Source: Phormidesmis sp963789215
GTDB taxonomy: Bacteria > Cyanobacteriota > Cyanobacteriia > Phormidesmidales > Phormidesmidaceae
Direction of reading: 5' to 3'
DNA length: 64,000 nt
Assembly: GCA_963789215.1 (NCBI GenBank)
Contig: CAWBJY010000011.1
Coordinates: 930,001-994,000 of the forward strand
Shown: one piece after another, positions 16,835-25,667 of the stretch
Layout: each line of letters begins with the position of its first letter
Position numbering within the stretch: the stretch's first letter is position 1
Position numbers and translations under genes: made by a program
The notes under the pieces: generated by a model
Databases searched by the model: none
What the model saw: only the letters and a program-made list of their open reading frames with translations
Told to the model about the DNA's origin: nothing

Positions 16835-18160
16835 CTACTTCAGCCAGTTCTTTAGCCGCGAGGCAACCTGAGGCCGACGCAGTTTTCGCATGGCCTTTGT
16901 TTGAATTTGCCTAACCCGCTCGCGCGATAGCTGAAATATCCGGCCAACTTCTTCTAGCGTATGAGTTTCGCCAGTTGTGAGTCCGTAGCGGAGCGCGATG
17001 ATTTCTTTTTCTCGCTCAGAGAGCACTTCGGTCAGAACGTCCGAAATTTCTTGACGCATCATCGACTCGCTGATCTTGGATTCGGGCGATCTGGCGTTGT
17101 TATCTTCTAACAGCTCCATCAGCTCGGTATCTTCGCCTTTGCCCACCCGATGGTTTAGCGATAGCGACTTGCGCTGTACCTGCTGCAAAGCGCGAAGCTG
17201 CTCGGGCGTAATGTCGAGTGCCGCTGCAATTTCAGTTTCTGTGGGCGATCGCTGAAGCTCTTTGCGCAGCTCGCGGCTGGCTTTTTTAAGCTTATTGAGC
17301 TTTTCTACAACGTGAATAGGGAGCCGAATGGTTCGCGCGTCATTCGCAATCGTGCGGGTGATGCCCTGACGAATCCACCAGTAAGCGTAGGTGGAAAACT
17401 TGTAGCCCTTGTCGGGATCGAACTTTTCGGCGGCCCGGTTTAGGCCCAATGCCCCTTCTTGGATCAGATCTAAAAAGGGAACGCCCCGGTTGAGGTAGCG
17501 CTTGGCAATAGAGACAACTAGCCGCAAGTTCGAGCGGATCATGCGCCGTTTGGCGGCGCGGGCCTTTCTTAGTCGCAGCTTTAACTGCTGCTCACTGCAG
17601 CCGAGGGACTCAGCTATTTCAGCAATGTTAGGCTGCCGGCCTAGCGTTTCAGCTAGCTCTTCAGATTTTTCTTCTAGCTCGACAATAATTCGTACCTGCC
17701 GCGCTAGCTCAATTTCTTCGTCTGCTTTAAGCAGGGGATAGCGAGCCATCTCCTTGAAAAAAGCGCCCACCGCATCATCGTTAGATGCCTTACGATATCG
17801 AGAGGAGGCAGACGCCTGCTCTGAATACTGAACGGCGTACTGGCTGTCGTCGCTCTGGTCATCTTCAATTAAACTGTCTTCTAATGCGCTATCCTCGTCA
17901 ACATCCAGGAGGTCTACTGATGAGGCCGTCTTTGAGGGGCTAGCCATCAGCACTCCGCGATCTGCCTTTTCTGCGGCGCTTGCTTTCGAGTTCTCCGATT
18001 GTGATGTCGCCCCTTCGACTATCTGTTCGGCTACCCGTTCGACTGCAGGTAGCGCTGTGGCAGCGCTATAAGAAGCCTTTGTTTGCTTTACCGAATTTTG
18101 ATTCACTGAGTGGAGTGTCATAGATGGAATGCTGATATCAGAATTATGGGGGACTGTCAT
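16835..18160 (-). CDS. sigC: Group 2 sigma-70 factor, SigC-like
   Basis: About 441 residues from the ATG at 18160; a GTG at 18178 is an alternative. The first 140 residues are a variable acidic, Ser-rich arm. Region 1.2 starts at DDAVGAFFKEMARYPLL. Region 2 carries LRLVVSIAKRYLNRGVPFLDLIQEG and KGYKFSTYAYWWIRQGITRTI. Region 4 is helix-turn-helix (LEEVGRIFQLSRERVRQIQTKAMRKLR). The RQGITR and ANDARTIRLP wording favours group 2 SigC over primary SigA, which has RQAITR and ADQSRTIRLP. Group 2 factors serve stress and nutrient responses. The letter is inferred. Confidence 0.88.
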   Translation of the reverse strand: MTVPHNSDISIPSMTLHSVNQNSVKQTKASYSAATALPAVERVAEQIVEGATSQSENSKASAAEKADRGVLMASPSKTASSVDLLDVDEDSALEDSLIEDDQSDDSQYAVQYSEQASASSRYRKASNDDAVGAFFKEMARYPLLKADEEIELARQVRIIVELEEKSEELAETLGRQPNIAEIAESLGCSEQQLKLRLRKARAAKRRMIRSNLRLVVSIAKRYLNRGVPFLDLIQEGALGLNRAAEKFDPDKGYKFSTYAYWWIRQGITRTIANDARTIRLPIHVVEKLNKLKKASRELRKELQRSPTETEIAAALDITPEQLRALQQVQRKSLSLNHRVGKGEDTELMELLEDNNARSPESKISESMMRQEISDVLTEVLSEREKEIIALRYGLTTGETHTLEEVGRIFQLSRERVRQIQTKAMRKLRRPQVASRLKNWLK

Positions 18161-18596
18161 ATATAGAATCAGGTTCACGTCAATGACGACATTCAGGGTT
18201 TGACTTTGGCTGTCGAACGTTTCTATATGGAAGACGTCTGACTAAGGCTCACTTTTAAGTGATTTGAAAGTTCGTTGGGTCAATTCCTAACCTAAACAAG
18301 CGCTATAGCTTGCTGCCGCCTTCCAGGCAGCTTCACTATAGCAATTCATTATTAGGAAACTATTAGTCCAAAAGACCTAACTGTTGCTTGAAACCTCTTA
18401 ATTTCCGGGTTAATAGAGGCTTTTTCTCTGTTTATTACGCATCTGTTACATTCTATTGCTAGCGTTCTCATAGGCGTCTAAATAGACAGGCGCTCAGGTT
18501 ATGGGTATGGCTTTGTCGTTTAAAAGACGTTGAAGAAAAGGCTGACAAAACATTCTTTATTTGAACCCAATTAGGCCAACTTTAAGAATAGAACGT
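18161..18596. other. Divergent region between sigC-like gene and priA
   Basis: About 435 bp holding two plus-strand stem-loops. No protein gene was found. It should contain promoters for both divergent genes. Confidence 0.5.
18302..18425 (+). ncRNA. Candidate small RNA ending in a terminator-like hairpin
   Basis: Two structured elements lie on the plus strand. The first, 18302-18342, is a symmetrical two-part hairpin (GCTATAG/CTATAGC outside, GCTGCC/GGCAGC inside). The second, 18394-18419, has CCTCT/AGAGG with an A/T inner stem and is followed by CTTTTTC. Together they look like a short structured transcript with its own terminator. No match to a named cyanobacterial RNA was recognised. Confidence 0.35.
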
Positions 18597-21272
18597 ATGG
18601 ATGAGCTGATTCTAGCTAGCCGGGCAAAGTGGATAGAGGTCTTAGTTGATAGCCCAGGGGCTAAATCGCTCTATACCTACCGAATGCCGGACGATGACGA
18701 AGTTTGCCCAGGCGATATTGTTAGCGTCCCGTTTGGGCGATCGCAGGTGGGAGGTATTGCTGTTCGACAAGTAGACACCCTGTCTGAGGGGTTGATCCCA
18801 TCGTCTATCAAACCTATAGAAAGTATCGTTAACTCTTCCTTTTTTACTAAAGGATATTGGCGCCTACTAGTCCGTGTCGCACGATACTATCAGACTCCTT
18901 TTGTTCGAGTCATTCGCACGGCGCTGCCGCCGGGCTTGCTGTCTAGGTCGCAGCGCCGCGTTCGGCTTTGTAATGGAGAAATAGATCTAAAAGACGACTG
19001 GTTAATAGATGGAAATATGGCTGGGCAGGCCTATTCTTTGCTGTCTAAACAGATAGTTGCTGTAATTGCGCGATCGCCCACAAAAGACTATAGCTGGCAG
19101 CATGTGCAGCGCCAGATGCAGCAGCTTAGTCGTCAAAATGGCGGTAAGGCGGCTAGTCGCAAGGCGATTAGTCAGACGCTTCAAGGCTTGATTAAGGCGG
19201 GCGTGGTAGAGAGCTATTTGATGACGCCGCGATCGCCCCAACCTCAAAAGCGTCAGGCAGTTTTCCTGGTAAATGCCGCTCCTAACGAGCTTCTAGAAGG
19301 CGCCGAGACGTTGACCAATCGGCAGCAGGAGATTGTGAGAGGGCTGGCCCGTGAGGGCGGCGAACTATGGCTAAGCGATGCGCTCCAGGTGCTAAACACG
19401 ACGAGTAAAACGCTGAAAAAGATTGCAGACTGTGGGTATATCGTCATTGAGCCGCAGGAGGTGCTGCGGGCGGGGAGTCATTCGAGTGCGCTGCCCGATC
19501 GGCCTAAAGCGCTGACGGTTGATCAGGCTTCGGCGCTGGCAGTTTTGCAGCAGATGCGGGGCTATGAGGAGGCGTTGCTGCACGGGGTAACTGGATCGGG
19601 GAAGACGGAGGTTTATCTGCAGGCGATCGCCCCTATTTTGGCCGCTCAAAAATCAGCGCTAGTGCTGGTGCCAGAAATTGGTCTAACGCCTCAACTGACC
19701 GATCGCTTCCGCAGTCGTTTTGGTAATCGGGTATGCATTTACCACAGTGGACTGTCGGAAGGGGAGCGCTACGACACTTGGCGGCAAATGCTGGTGGGCG
19801 GGCCGCAGGTCATCATTGGGACGCGCTCTGCGGTTTTTTCGCCGCTGCCAAATTTGGGGATGATTATTCTAGATGAGGAGCATGATGGCAGCTTTAAGCA
19901 GGATCAGCCCATGCCTTGCTATCACGCTCGGACGGTGGCGCAGTGGCGAGCAGAGCTAGAGAACTGCCCGCTAATTCTGGGATCGGCTACGCCTTCGATT
20001 GAGACCTGGGTGAGGTTTGGTAAAGGTGAAGGATCAGCCTCTTCTGTGAAGCGTCATTATCTAGCTCTACCCATACGGGTTCACGCTCGGCCTGCGCCGC
20101 CGGTTGAGGTGGTTGATATGCGTAAAGAATTGCTGGAGGGCAATCGGACTATATTTAGTCGGCCTTTGCAGCTTGCGCTCGAAGCGATGATCGAGCAGGG
20201 CAACCAGGGGATTTTGTTTATTCACCGGCGAGGACACAGCAGCTTTGTGTCTTGTCGAAGCTGTGGCCATGTGATGGAATGTCCGAACTGCGATGTTTCT
20301 CTGTCTTTTCACCAAACGCATCAGGCGGCCACGGCCAGGTTGAAGTGTCACTACTGCGGTCACGGTGAGGCGCATCCTACGGAATGCCCTGCCTGCGCAT
20401 CTCCCTATATCAAAAATTTTGGTAGCGGTACGCAGCGGGTGGTGAACGATCTCGCTAAGTATCTGCCTCAAGCTCGCTGTATTCGCTTCGATAGCGACAC
20501 GACTCGAAATAAGGGGGCGCACCGGGCACTGTTGGCTCGTTTTGCGCAGGGCGAGGCGGATTTGCTGGTGGGAACGCAAATGCTGACCAAGGGGATAGAT
20601 TTACCGCAGGTGACTTTGGTGGGGGCGATCGCGGCTGACGGACTTTTGTTTATGCCGGACTATCGAGCGAGCGAACGGGCTTTTCAGACGCTGACGCAGG
20701 TGGCAGGTCGAGCCGGGCGTGGGGAGCAAGAAGGGCGGGTAATTGTGCAGACCTATAGCCCTGAGCACGAGGCGATTAAGGCGCTGACCTATGGTTCTGA
20801 TAGTTCTGTTAAAGCCTCTGATAGTTCTGTTAAAGCCTCCGATAGATCCAATGGTCAAGAGACGACTCAGATCGAGTCTTATAGTGCTTTTTTGCAGGCG
20901 GAGATGCGCGATCGCGCCGATCAGCAATACCCGCCCTATGGCCGACTTGTTCTACTCAGGCTGAGCGGACTAGATGCAAAAATTACTGAACGTGTCGCCG
21001 ATAATCTGGCTGGATTATTGCAGCAACAGCTGTCTGATTCTGCATCTGATTTGTCTGGGCCTTTGGCCGATTTATCTTTAGAAGACCATTCGCCTTATCG
21101 AATTATGGGGCCTGTGCCAGCGCCGATCTTTCGCCTAGCTCGGCGCTACCGTTGGCATATCTTAATCAAACTCAGCCCGGATGCCGCTTTGCCAACGCTA
21201 AAGCATTTGCAAGATCGCTGTCCTCAAGGCGTTAGCTTAACTATCGACGTAGAGCCGCTTAACCTGTCATAG
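18597..21272 (+). CDS. priA: Primosomal protein N' (replication restart helicase PriA)
   Basis: 891 residues from the ATG at 18597; a TTG at 18561 adds 12. An N-terminal DNA-binding domain (about 1-110) is followed by a DEAD-like helicase: GVTGSGKTEVYLQ (Walker A), LDEEHDGSFK (Walker B) and VAGRAGRGEQEGRV. Two zinc ribbons (CRSCGHVMECPNC and CHYCGH through CPAC) sit between them. PriA reloads the replisome at stalled forks. A 7-codon duplication (DSSVKAS twice) lies in the loop before the C-terminal domain. The gene stands alone. Confidence 0.95.
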   Translation: MDELILASRAKWIEVLVDSPGAKSLYTYRMPDDDEVCPGDIVSVPFGRSQVGGIAVRQVDTLSEGLIPSSIKPIESIVNSSFFTKGYWRLLVRVARYYQTPFVRVIRTALPPGLLSRSQRRVRLCNGEIDLKDDWLIDGNMAGQAYSLLSKQIVAVIARSPTKDYSWQHVQRQMQQLSRQNGGKAASRKAISQTLQGLIKAGVVESYLMTPRSPQPQKRQAVFLVNAAPNELLEGAETLTNRQQEIVRGLAREGGELWLSDALQVLNTTSKTLKKIADCGYIVIEPQEVLRAGSHSSALPDRPKALTVDQASALAVLQQMRGYEEALLHGVTGSGKTEVYLQAIAPILAAQKSALVLVPEIGLTPQLTDRFRSRFGNRVCIYHSGLSEGERYDTWRQMLVGGPQVIIGTRSAVFSPLPNLGMIILDEEHDGSFKQDQPMPCYHARTVAQWRAELENCPLILGSATPSIETWVRFGKGEGSASSVKRHYLALPIRVHARPAPPVEVVDMRKELLEGNRTIFSRPLQLALEAMIEQGNQGILFIHRRGHSSFVSCRSCGHVMECPNCDVSLSFHQTHQAATARLKCHYCGHGEAHPTECPACASPYIKNFGSGTQRVVNDLAKYLPQARCIRFDSDTTRNKGAHRALLARFAQGEADLLVGTQMLTKGIDLPQVTLVGAIAADGLLFMPDYRASERAFQTLTQVAGRAGRGEQEGRVIVQTYSPEHEAIKALTYGSDSSVKASDSSVKASDRSNGQETTQIESYSAFLQAEMRDRADQQYPPYGRLVLLRLSGLDAKITERVADNLAGLLQQQLSDSASDLSGPLADLSLEDHSPYRIMGPVPAPIFRLARRYRWHILIKLSPDAALPTLKHLQDRCPQGVSLTIDVEPLNLS
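20796..20837. repeat. In-frame 21-bp tandem duplication inside priA
   Basis: TCTGATAGTTCTGTTAAAGCC occurs twice back to back, followed by a partial third (TCCGATAG). It encodes the repeated DSSVKAS and leaves the frame intact. Confidence 0.97.
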
Positions 21273-21458
21273 TCAGATTCTTTGGATAAGAGGCATAACA
21301 TCCTGGCGGCAGGCTGCTTGTGGATAGTAGACACCTCATCTAATCGTCAGCTTCAAAAGGCGCAGAGCGGCAAGAGATTTTATTCTTGAGAATTTACAGC
21401 CGCTGTTCTCTGGTTTCAGATGTCTGTTTCCAGATGTTTGGCCTGCCTAGTCATTCGA

Positions 21459-21492
21459 CCTATCTAGTCGTTCGGCCTATCTAGTTGTTCGG
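21459..21492. repeat. Tandem 17-bp duplication before crtW
   Basis: CCTATCTAGTCGTTCGG then CCTATCTAGTTGTTCGG, one mismatch, with a degenerate shorter copy just before. A TTG that could start crtW lies inside the second copy. Confidence 0.93.
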
Positions 21493-22462
21493 CTTAGCCC
21501 CAGTCTCGGTCTTGGTCATCTCACTCCCTAGTCCTACCGACCGCCTCAGCCCAGACTTCAACTCTAAACAAACCTCATTAGACAAAACTCCTTTGTTCGT
21601 AAAATTCTCTCGGCTGATGCCCCTTGGCGTAGCACCTTTTAGTTGGAATGGCTGCACCGTCGCACTTCTCATCTTCTTCACCTGGATACTTAGCATTTTC
21701 GCTGCCTTTACGCTGGGCGCTAAAACGCTGAGTCCGGCACAGTGCGTTGCCTTTACCGGCTGGTTCACCTTCCTCTACACGGGCCTTTTTGTGACGGGCC
21801 ACGATGCGATGCATGGCAGTATTGCACCCGCTAACTCTCGTCTAAATGACGCGTTTGGCAAGCTGGCACTGCTACTCTACGGCCTCATCTCTTACGAGGA
21901 TCTGCGTCAGGCCCATGGCTATCATCACCAATTTCCGGCGAGCCACCGCGATCCTGACTTCCATAACGGCAGCGATATGCACCCTATGCTTTGGTATCTA
22001 CAATTCATGCGGCGCTATTGGACGCTGCGCCAGTGGATGGGCATCGCCATTCTCTACAATGGGCTGCATCGGCTGTTGGGTGTTCCCGAAGCAGACTTAC
22101 TCGTGTTTTGGGCAATTCCATCTCTGTTGAGTTCTGTACAGCTATTTTATTTCGGCACCTACTTGGTTCATCGCCAAATGCCGGATACCTACAGCACACC
22201 GCTGTGTGCTAACAGTACCTACTGGCCCTATCTCATCTCGCTGATGACCTGCTACCACTTTGGCTACCACCGCGAGCATCATGCTTGCCCCAACGTTCCC
22301 TGGTGGCAGCTGCCCCAAATTTCCTGGCAGACTGTAGAGCAACTGTCGCCACAGGCAATTCCTCAACTGGCCGAGAAATATAGCTGTGATAATAGCGGTA
22401 AGGCGTTGGCGACGATGAGCAGCCCTTTGGTCCAGCGCGATCGCACTCGTCTAAAAACATAA
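21485..22462 (+). CDS. crtW: Beta-carotene ketolase CrtW (fatty-acid-hydroxylase/desaturase fold)
   Basis: Up to 325 residues. Histidine boxes of the di-iron membrane oxygenase fold: HDAMH (about 106-110), HGYHH (about 144-148) and HREHH (about 264-268). LPSLLSSVQLFYFGTYLVH-type wording (here starting IPSLLSS) is characteristic of cyanobacterial CrtW, not desaturases. It should add keto groups at C4 of beta-ionone rings to give echinenone or canthaxanthin. The start is uncertain: TTG at 21485 falls in a repeat, and an ATG at 21617 (residue 45) leaves just enough leader before the first helix. The C-terminus is about 40 residues longer than expected. Confidence 0.88.
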   Translation: MFGLAPVSVLVISLPSPTDRLSPDFNSKQTSLDKTPLFVKFSRLMPLGVAPFSWNGCTVALLIFFTWILSIFAAFTLGAKTLSPAQCVAFTGWFTFLYTGLFVTGHDAMHGSIAPANSRLNDAFGKLALLLYGLISYEDLRQAHGYHHQFPASHRDPDFHNGSDMHPMLWYLQFMRRYWTLRQWMGIAILYNGLHRLLGVPEADLLVFWAIPSLLSSVQLFYFGTYLVHRQMPDTYSTPLCANSTYWPYLISLMTCYHFGYHREHHACPNVPWWQLPQISWQTVEQLSPQAIPQLAEKYSCDNSGKALATMSSPLVQRDRTRLKT

Positions 22463-22929
22463 ACACTCGCTATTAGCACCAAACCCATCTCTATTCGACC
22501 GGCGATCGCCCCATAGTGATTAGGATCCCAATAGGAAACTGGACTCTCAAAGCGAAAGTTGCTGAACGGCCAAAAGTGGCGGTGCCCGTCGTCGTGATGC
22601 AAAGGCAAATCTTCCAGGCAGTGCAGCACAATGCTGGCAAACAGCAGCGCAATCCCCGTTCGGCGAGCGTAGAACATTACGCCTAGCCCTAGTAGTGCCA
22701 GTGGAATAGAGTTGAAAAAGTCGAACGTCGCTTGCCAGGCCGGGCGATAGTATTCCTCACCCCAAATCTGCGATTCTGGAATATCCGTTGTGAGTTTGAG
22801 TGCGATATAAAAGACAAACATGGCCAGATCTGGAATCAGCGCTCCCCAAATAATGAGTGGGTTCCAGTCGGGCTTTTGCTTCTGATTAAGTAGGGCCAGA
22901 TTCAAAATAGCGTGGGCAGGTGTGTTCAT
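22363..22929 (-). CDS. Membrane protein, putative metal-dependent hydrolase-like
   Basis: 188 residues from MNTPAHAILNLALL, preferred over an ATG at 22998 because the longer leader is not protein-like. Three or four membrane helices are visible (about 25-45, 70-90, 93-110, 150-165). His and Asp residues cluster (HAILN, IPDL, HCLEDLPLHHDDGHRHF), a pattern of YdjM-like membrane-bound hydrolases. Function unknown. The 3' end overlaps the crtW 3' end by 100 bp on the opposite strand. Confidence 0.75.
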   Translation of the reverse strand: MNTPAHAILNLALLNQKQKPDWNPLIIWGALIPDLAMFVFYIALKLTTDIPESQIWGEEYYRPAWQATFDFFNSIPLALLGLGVMFYARRTGIALLFASIVLHCLEDLPLHHDDGHRHFWPFSNFRFESPVSYWDPNHYGAIAGRIEMGLVLIASVYVFRRVRSRWTKGLLIVANALPLLSQLYFSAS

Positions 22930-23000
22930 ACGAAGATTGGAGCTGAGCGCTACAGTAAATCTACAGCCTTCTTGAAGATATCTACATTCAGGTATCACCT

Positions 23001-23384
23001 ATGAAAATAATTCCGCTTGTTCTTACCGTTTCTGTCGCAGCCGTTGGCGGCACTCTATTTTTTACTAACCCCACCAAAGCGGACTACGCTCAATACGCTT
23101 CGCAGGTGCTGACTGACGAAGTGCAGGGATCTTTGTGCGAAGCAAAGGGTATTCCTCCGCTTTCAGAAAAGATAGACCAGGCAATTAGCGGTTTTTGTGA
23201 GAGAACGATCGGTAGCCTGCTCTCTAGCGATCGGGCGCAAGATATCTTGTTAGAGAATACTGAGAGAAAGAACAGGTTTCTCTTCAGCACTTATGAAACA
23301 ACTTTTTCTGAACAAACTTATAAGTCTGTTGGTCTGTTCAATCGGTTTTACACGTACGGTGCGAATTGGGACGGCGCGAATTGA
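23001..23384 (+). CDS. DUF4359-type exported protein
   Basis: 127 residues with a signal peptide or anchor (about 3-22). It shows the DUF4359 pattern: NPTKADYAQYASQVL, two Cys (CEAKG, FCERTIG), then a C-terminal TERKNRFLFSTYETTF and FNRFYTYGA. DUF4359 proteins are common in cyanobacteria and have no known role. It is divergent from the membrane hydrolase gene. The last ten codons are an imperfect 15-bp duplication that includes the stop. Confidence 0.82.
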   Translation: MKIIPLVLTVSVAAVGGTLFFTNPTKADYAQYASQVLTDEVQGSLCEAKGIPPLSEKIDQAISGFCERTIGSLLSSDRAQDILLENTERKNRFLFSTYETTFSEQTYKSVGLFNRFYTYGANWDGAN

Positions 23385-23385
23385 G
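23356..23385. repeat. Imperfect 15-bp duplication across a stop codon
   Basis: ACGGTGCGAATTGGG then ACGGCGCGAATTGAG, two mismatches. The second copy contains the TGA stop of the DUF4359 gene, giving the repeated end GANWDGAN. Confidence 0.88.
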
Positions 23386-23419
23386 ATGAAGCAGAAGATT
23401 AAAGAAGACGTGTAGCAGT

Positions 23420-24580
23420 ATGCAAGAACCGCCGCTAATCTATTTAGATCATAACGCTACAACGCCTGTAGATTCCAAGGTTATGGACTCGATGCTGCCT
23501 TTTTTTAGTCAGTATTTTGGCAATCCTAGCAGCCTTAATCATTCGCTGGGTTGGCAGGCAGAGGCCGCTATTGAAAGAGCCAGAGAGCAATTGGCCATTG
23601 CCATTCATGCCGAACCCATTGAGATTATCTTTACGAGCGGCGCGACAGAAGCTAATAATCTGGCGATTAAGGGCGTTGCCGAATCGTACATGGCAGACGG
23701 CAAGCATATTATTACAGCCCAGACCGAGCACAGCGCCGTACTAGAACCCTGTCGCTATCTAGAAAGATTGGGTTTTAGCGTGACCTATCTACCCGTGCAG
23801 TCAGACGGACTGGTGAATCTCTTAGACTTGGCGCAGGCATTTCGACCAGATACTATTTTGGTGTCGATTATGGCGGCTAATAACGAGATCGGTGTTTTGC
23901 AGCCAATTACCGAAATAGGTGCGCTTTGCCGCGATCGCAACGTCATTTTCCATACAGATGCAGCCCAGGCATTGGGAAAAACGGCCTTAGACGTGCAGGC
24001 AATGAACATTGATCTACTGTCGGTGACCGCGCACAAGCTATACGGGCCAAAAGGGATTGGTGCGCTGTACGTTCGTCGCAAAAATCCGCAGGTACGGCTT
24101 GCGCCTCAGATGCACGGCGGTGGTCAGGAAAGAGGGCTGCGCTCGGGCACTTTGTATACGCCGCAGATTGTTGGCTTCGGTACGGCGGTGAGTCGTGCGA
24201 TCGCTCAACAACCCCAGGAAATGAATAGACAAAAAGTGCTCCGCGATCGCCTTTGGCAGTCTATTCGAGCGCTGCCTGATATCTATCTCAATGGCCATCC
24301 TACCCAGCGTTTAGCCAACAATCTCAGCGTCAGCATAGAAGGGGTCAGCGGTACAGATCTACTCTCAAAACTGCGTCATCAGGTCGCTTTGTCATCGGGG
24401 TCTGCCTGTAGCGCTCAAAAAACGTCCCCTTCTCATGTGATTAAAGCGCTAGGACGGAGCGATGCCCTTGCGAAGGCAACGCTGCGGTTTGGCCTAGGCA
24501 AAGACACAACCGATGAAGCGGTTGATCGAGCGGGTGCGGCTGTGGTGTCTGTGGTGCGATCGCTTCGAGCAATAAGATAA
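23420..24580 (+). CDS. Cysteine desulfurase (NifS/IscS family)
   Basis: 386 residues, normal for the family. The PLP lysine is in SVTAHKLYGPKG (about residue 203); the substrate region reads TEHSAVLEPC and HTDAAQALGK. The active-site Cys lies in SSGSACSAQ (about 330), the class I loop form. It removes sulfur from cysteine for Fe-S cluster and thiocofactor assembly. No iscU, iscR or suf genes are adjacent. It starts 35 bp after DUF4359 and could share its transcript. Confidence 0.94.
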   Translation: MQEPPLIYLDHNATTPVDSKVMDSMLPFFSQYFGNPSSLNHSLGWQAEAAIERAREQLAIAIHAEPIEIIFTSGATEANNLAIKGVAESYMADGKHIITAQTEHSAVLEPCRYLERLGFSVTYLPVQSDGLVNLLDLAQAFRPDTILVSIMAANNEIGVLQPITEIGALCRDRNVIFHTDAAQALGKTALDVQAMNIDLLSVTAHKLYGPKGIGALYVRRKNPQVRLAPQMHGGGQERGLRSGTLYTPQIVGFGTAVSRAIAQQPQEMNRQKVLRDRLWQSIRALPDIYLNGHPTQRLANNLSVSIEGVSGTDLLSKLRHQVALSSGSACSAQKTSPSHVIKALGRSDALAKATLRFGLGKDTTDEAVDRAGAAVVSVVRSLRAIR

Positions 24581-24598
24581 GCTGTGAAACGTCTCTAG

Positions 24599-24630
24599 TT
24601 AAATCACAGTTAAATTAAATCACAGTTAAA
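24599..24630. repeat. Tandem 16-bp duplication
   Basis: TTAAATCACAGTTAAA occurs twice without a gap, then a partial copy (TTACAG), just upstream of the permease gene. Confidence 0.95.
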
Positions 24631-24649
24631 TTACAGGGCAATTACCGTC

Positions 24650-25546
24650 ATGGCTTCAGAAACGCGGCGCAGTTTTGCTGGCGGACTTATTGGCTCGCGG
24701 CCACTCACTACCTCTGTAGCGCTGATGTACATCGGCATTGCTATCACCTTGGTTTTTGTTATTGCCGCTATTTTTGCGCCTATGTTTCAAGGCTGGGGCT
24801 GGCTGCAAAACCCCAACGACGGTCTTGCGAATGCGCCTCATTTAGCACCTTCCGCAGAACACTGGTTTGGAACTAGTCGCCAGGGCTATGACGTTTTTTC
24901 GCGAACGGTTTTTGGTGCTAGAGCGGCCTGGCAGGTGGTGCTAGTCGCTACTGCTATGAGCGTTGTGGTGGGCGTGCCGTTAGGAATGGTGAGCGGCTAC
25001 TTGGGCGGCAAGCTTGACAAGGCGCTGCTGTTTTTGATGGATACTATCTACACGCTGCCGGGGCTTTTGCTGTCGGTAACGCTGGCGTTTGTGGTGGGCC
25101 GAGGGGTGGTCAATGCTGCGATCGCCCTCTCTATTGCCTATGTTCCTCAGTATTATCGAGTCGTGCGCAACCACACGGTAAGCGTCAAAAATGAGCTTTT
25201 TATTGAGGCGGCGCAGTCAATGGGCGCGTCTACTTGGGCCGTACTCTCCCGCTATCTATTCTTGAACGTGGTGCAAAGCGTTCCGGTTCTGTTTACGCTT
25301 AATGCCGCCGATGCGGTGTTAATTTTGGGTGGGCTGGGCTTTTTGGGTTTGGGCTTACCGGAGGCAACGCCGGAGTGGGGCGATTCGCTGCGTCAGGCTT
25401 TGGATGTGCTGCCAACGGGTGAAGTGTGGTGGACGGCGCTCTTTCCAGGACTGGCTATTACCCTGATGGTGACCGGGCTTTCGCTAATCGGAGAAGGACT
25501 CAACGAGTTTATTAATCCGCTGCTGCGCCGGGAGAACTGGGATTAG
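24650..25546 (+). CDS. ABC transporter permease, DppC/OppC type
   Basis: 298 residues with about six membrane helices. The cytoplasmic EAA loop reads ELFIEAAQSMGASTWAVLSR, and the N-terminal block has the DppC-like HWFGTSRQGYDVFSRTVFGARA. It would form half of a dipeptide/oligopeptide or nickel-type importer channel. No DppB, ATPase or binding-protein gene lies nearby, so its partners must be elsewhere. Its own terminator follows. Confidence 0.9.
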   Translation: MASETRRSFAGGLIGSRPLTTSVALMYIGIAITLVFVIAAIFAPMFQGWGWLQNPNDGLANAPHLAPSAEHWFGTSRQGYDVFSRTVFGARAAWQVVLVATAMSVVVGVPLGMVSGYLGGKLDKALLFLMDTIYTLPGLLLSVTLAFVVGRGVVNAAIALSIAYVPQYYRVVRNHTVSVKNELFIEAAQSMGASTWAVLSRYLFLNVVQSVPVLFTLNAADAVLILGGLGFLGLGLPEATPEWGDSLRQALDVLPTGEVWWTALFPGLAITLMVTGLSLIGEGLNEFINPLLRRENWD

Positions 25547-25577
25547 TTAGTAGAAAGACTCAACTTGGAGAAACCCT

Positions 25578-25620
25578 AATCAAAAAGCCGACCGATGTAA
25601 ATTCGGTCGGCTTTTTGATT
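25578..25620. terminator. Strong bidirectional terminator
   Basis: 18-bp stem AATCAAAAAGCCGACCGA/TCGGTCGGCTTTTTGATT with a 7-nt loop. It ends the permease gene and can also stop the minus-strand TerB-like gene. Confidence 0.92.
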
Positions 25621-25667
25621 GACTGCCTTGATATATAAGCGTCGAGTCGAGTTAGCGAACCTGAACG

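Noticed and set aside
16835..18160. Primary sigma factor SigA
   Set aside because: Wording in region 2 (RQGITRTI, ANDARTIRLP) fits group 2 factors better than SigA; the SigC letter is still a judgement.
21485..22462. Fatty acid desaturase instead of CrtW
   Set aside because: Spacing of His boxes and the LPSLLSS-type region fit CrtW better.
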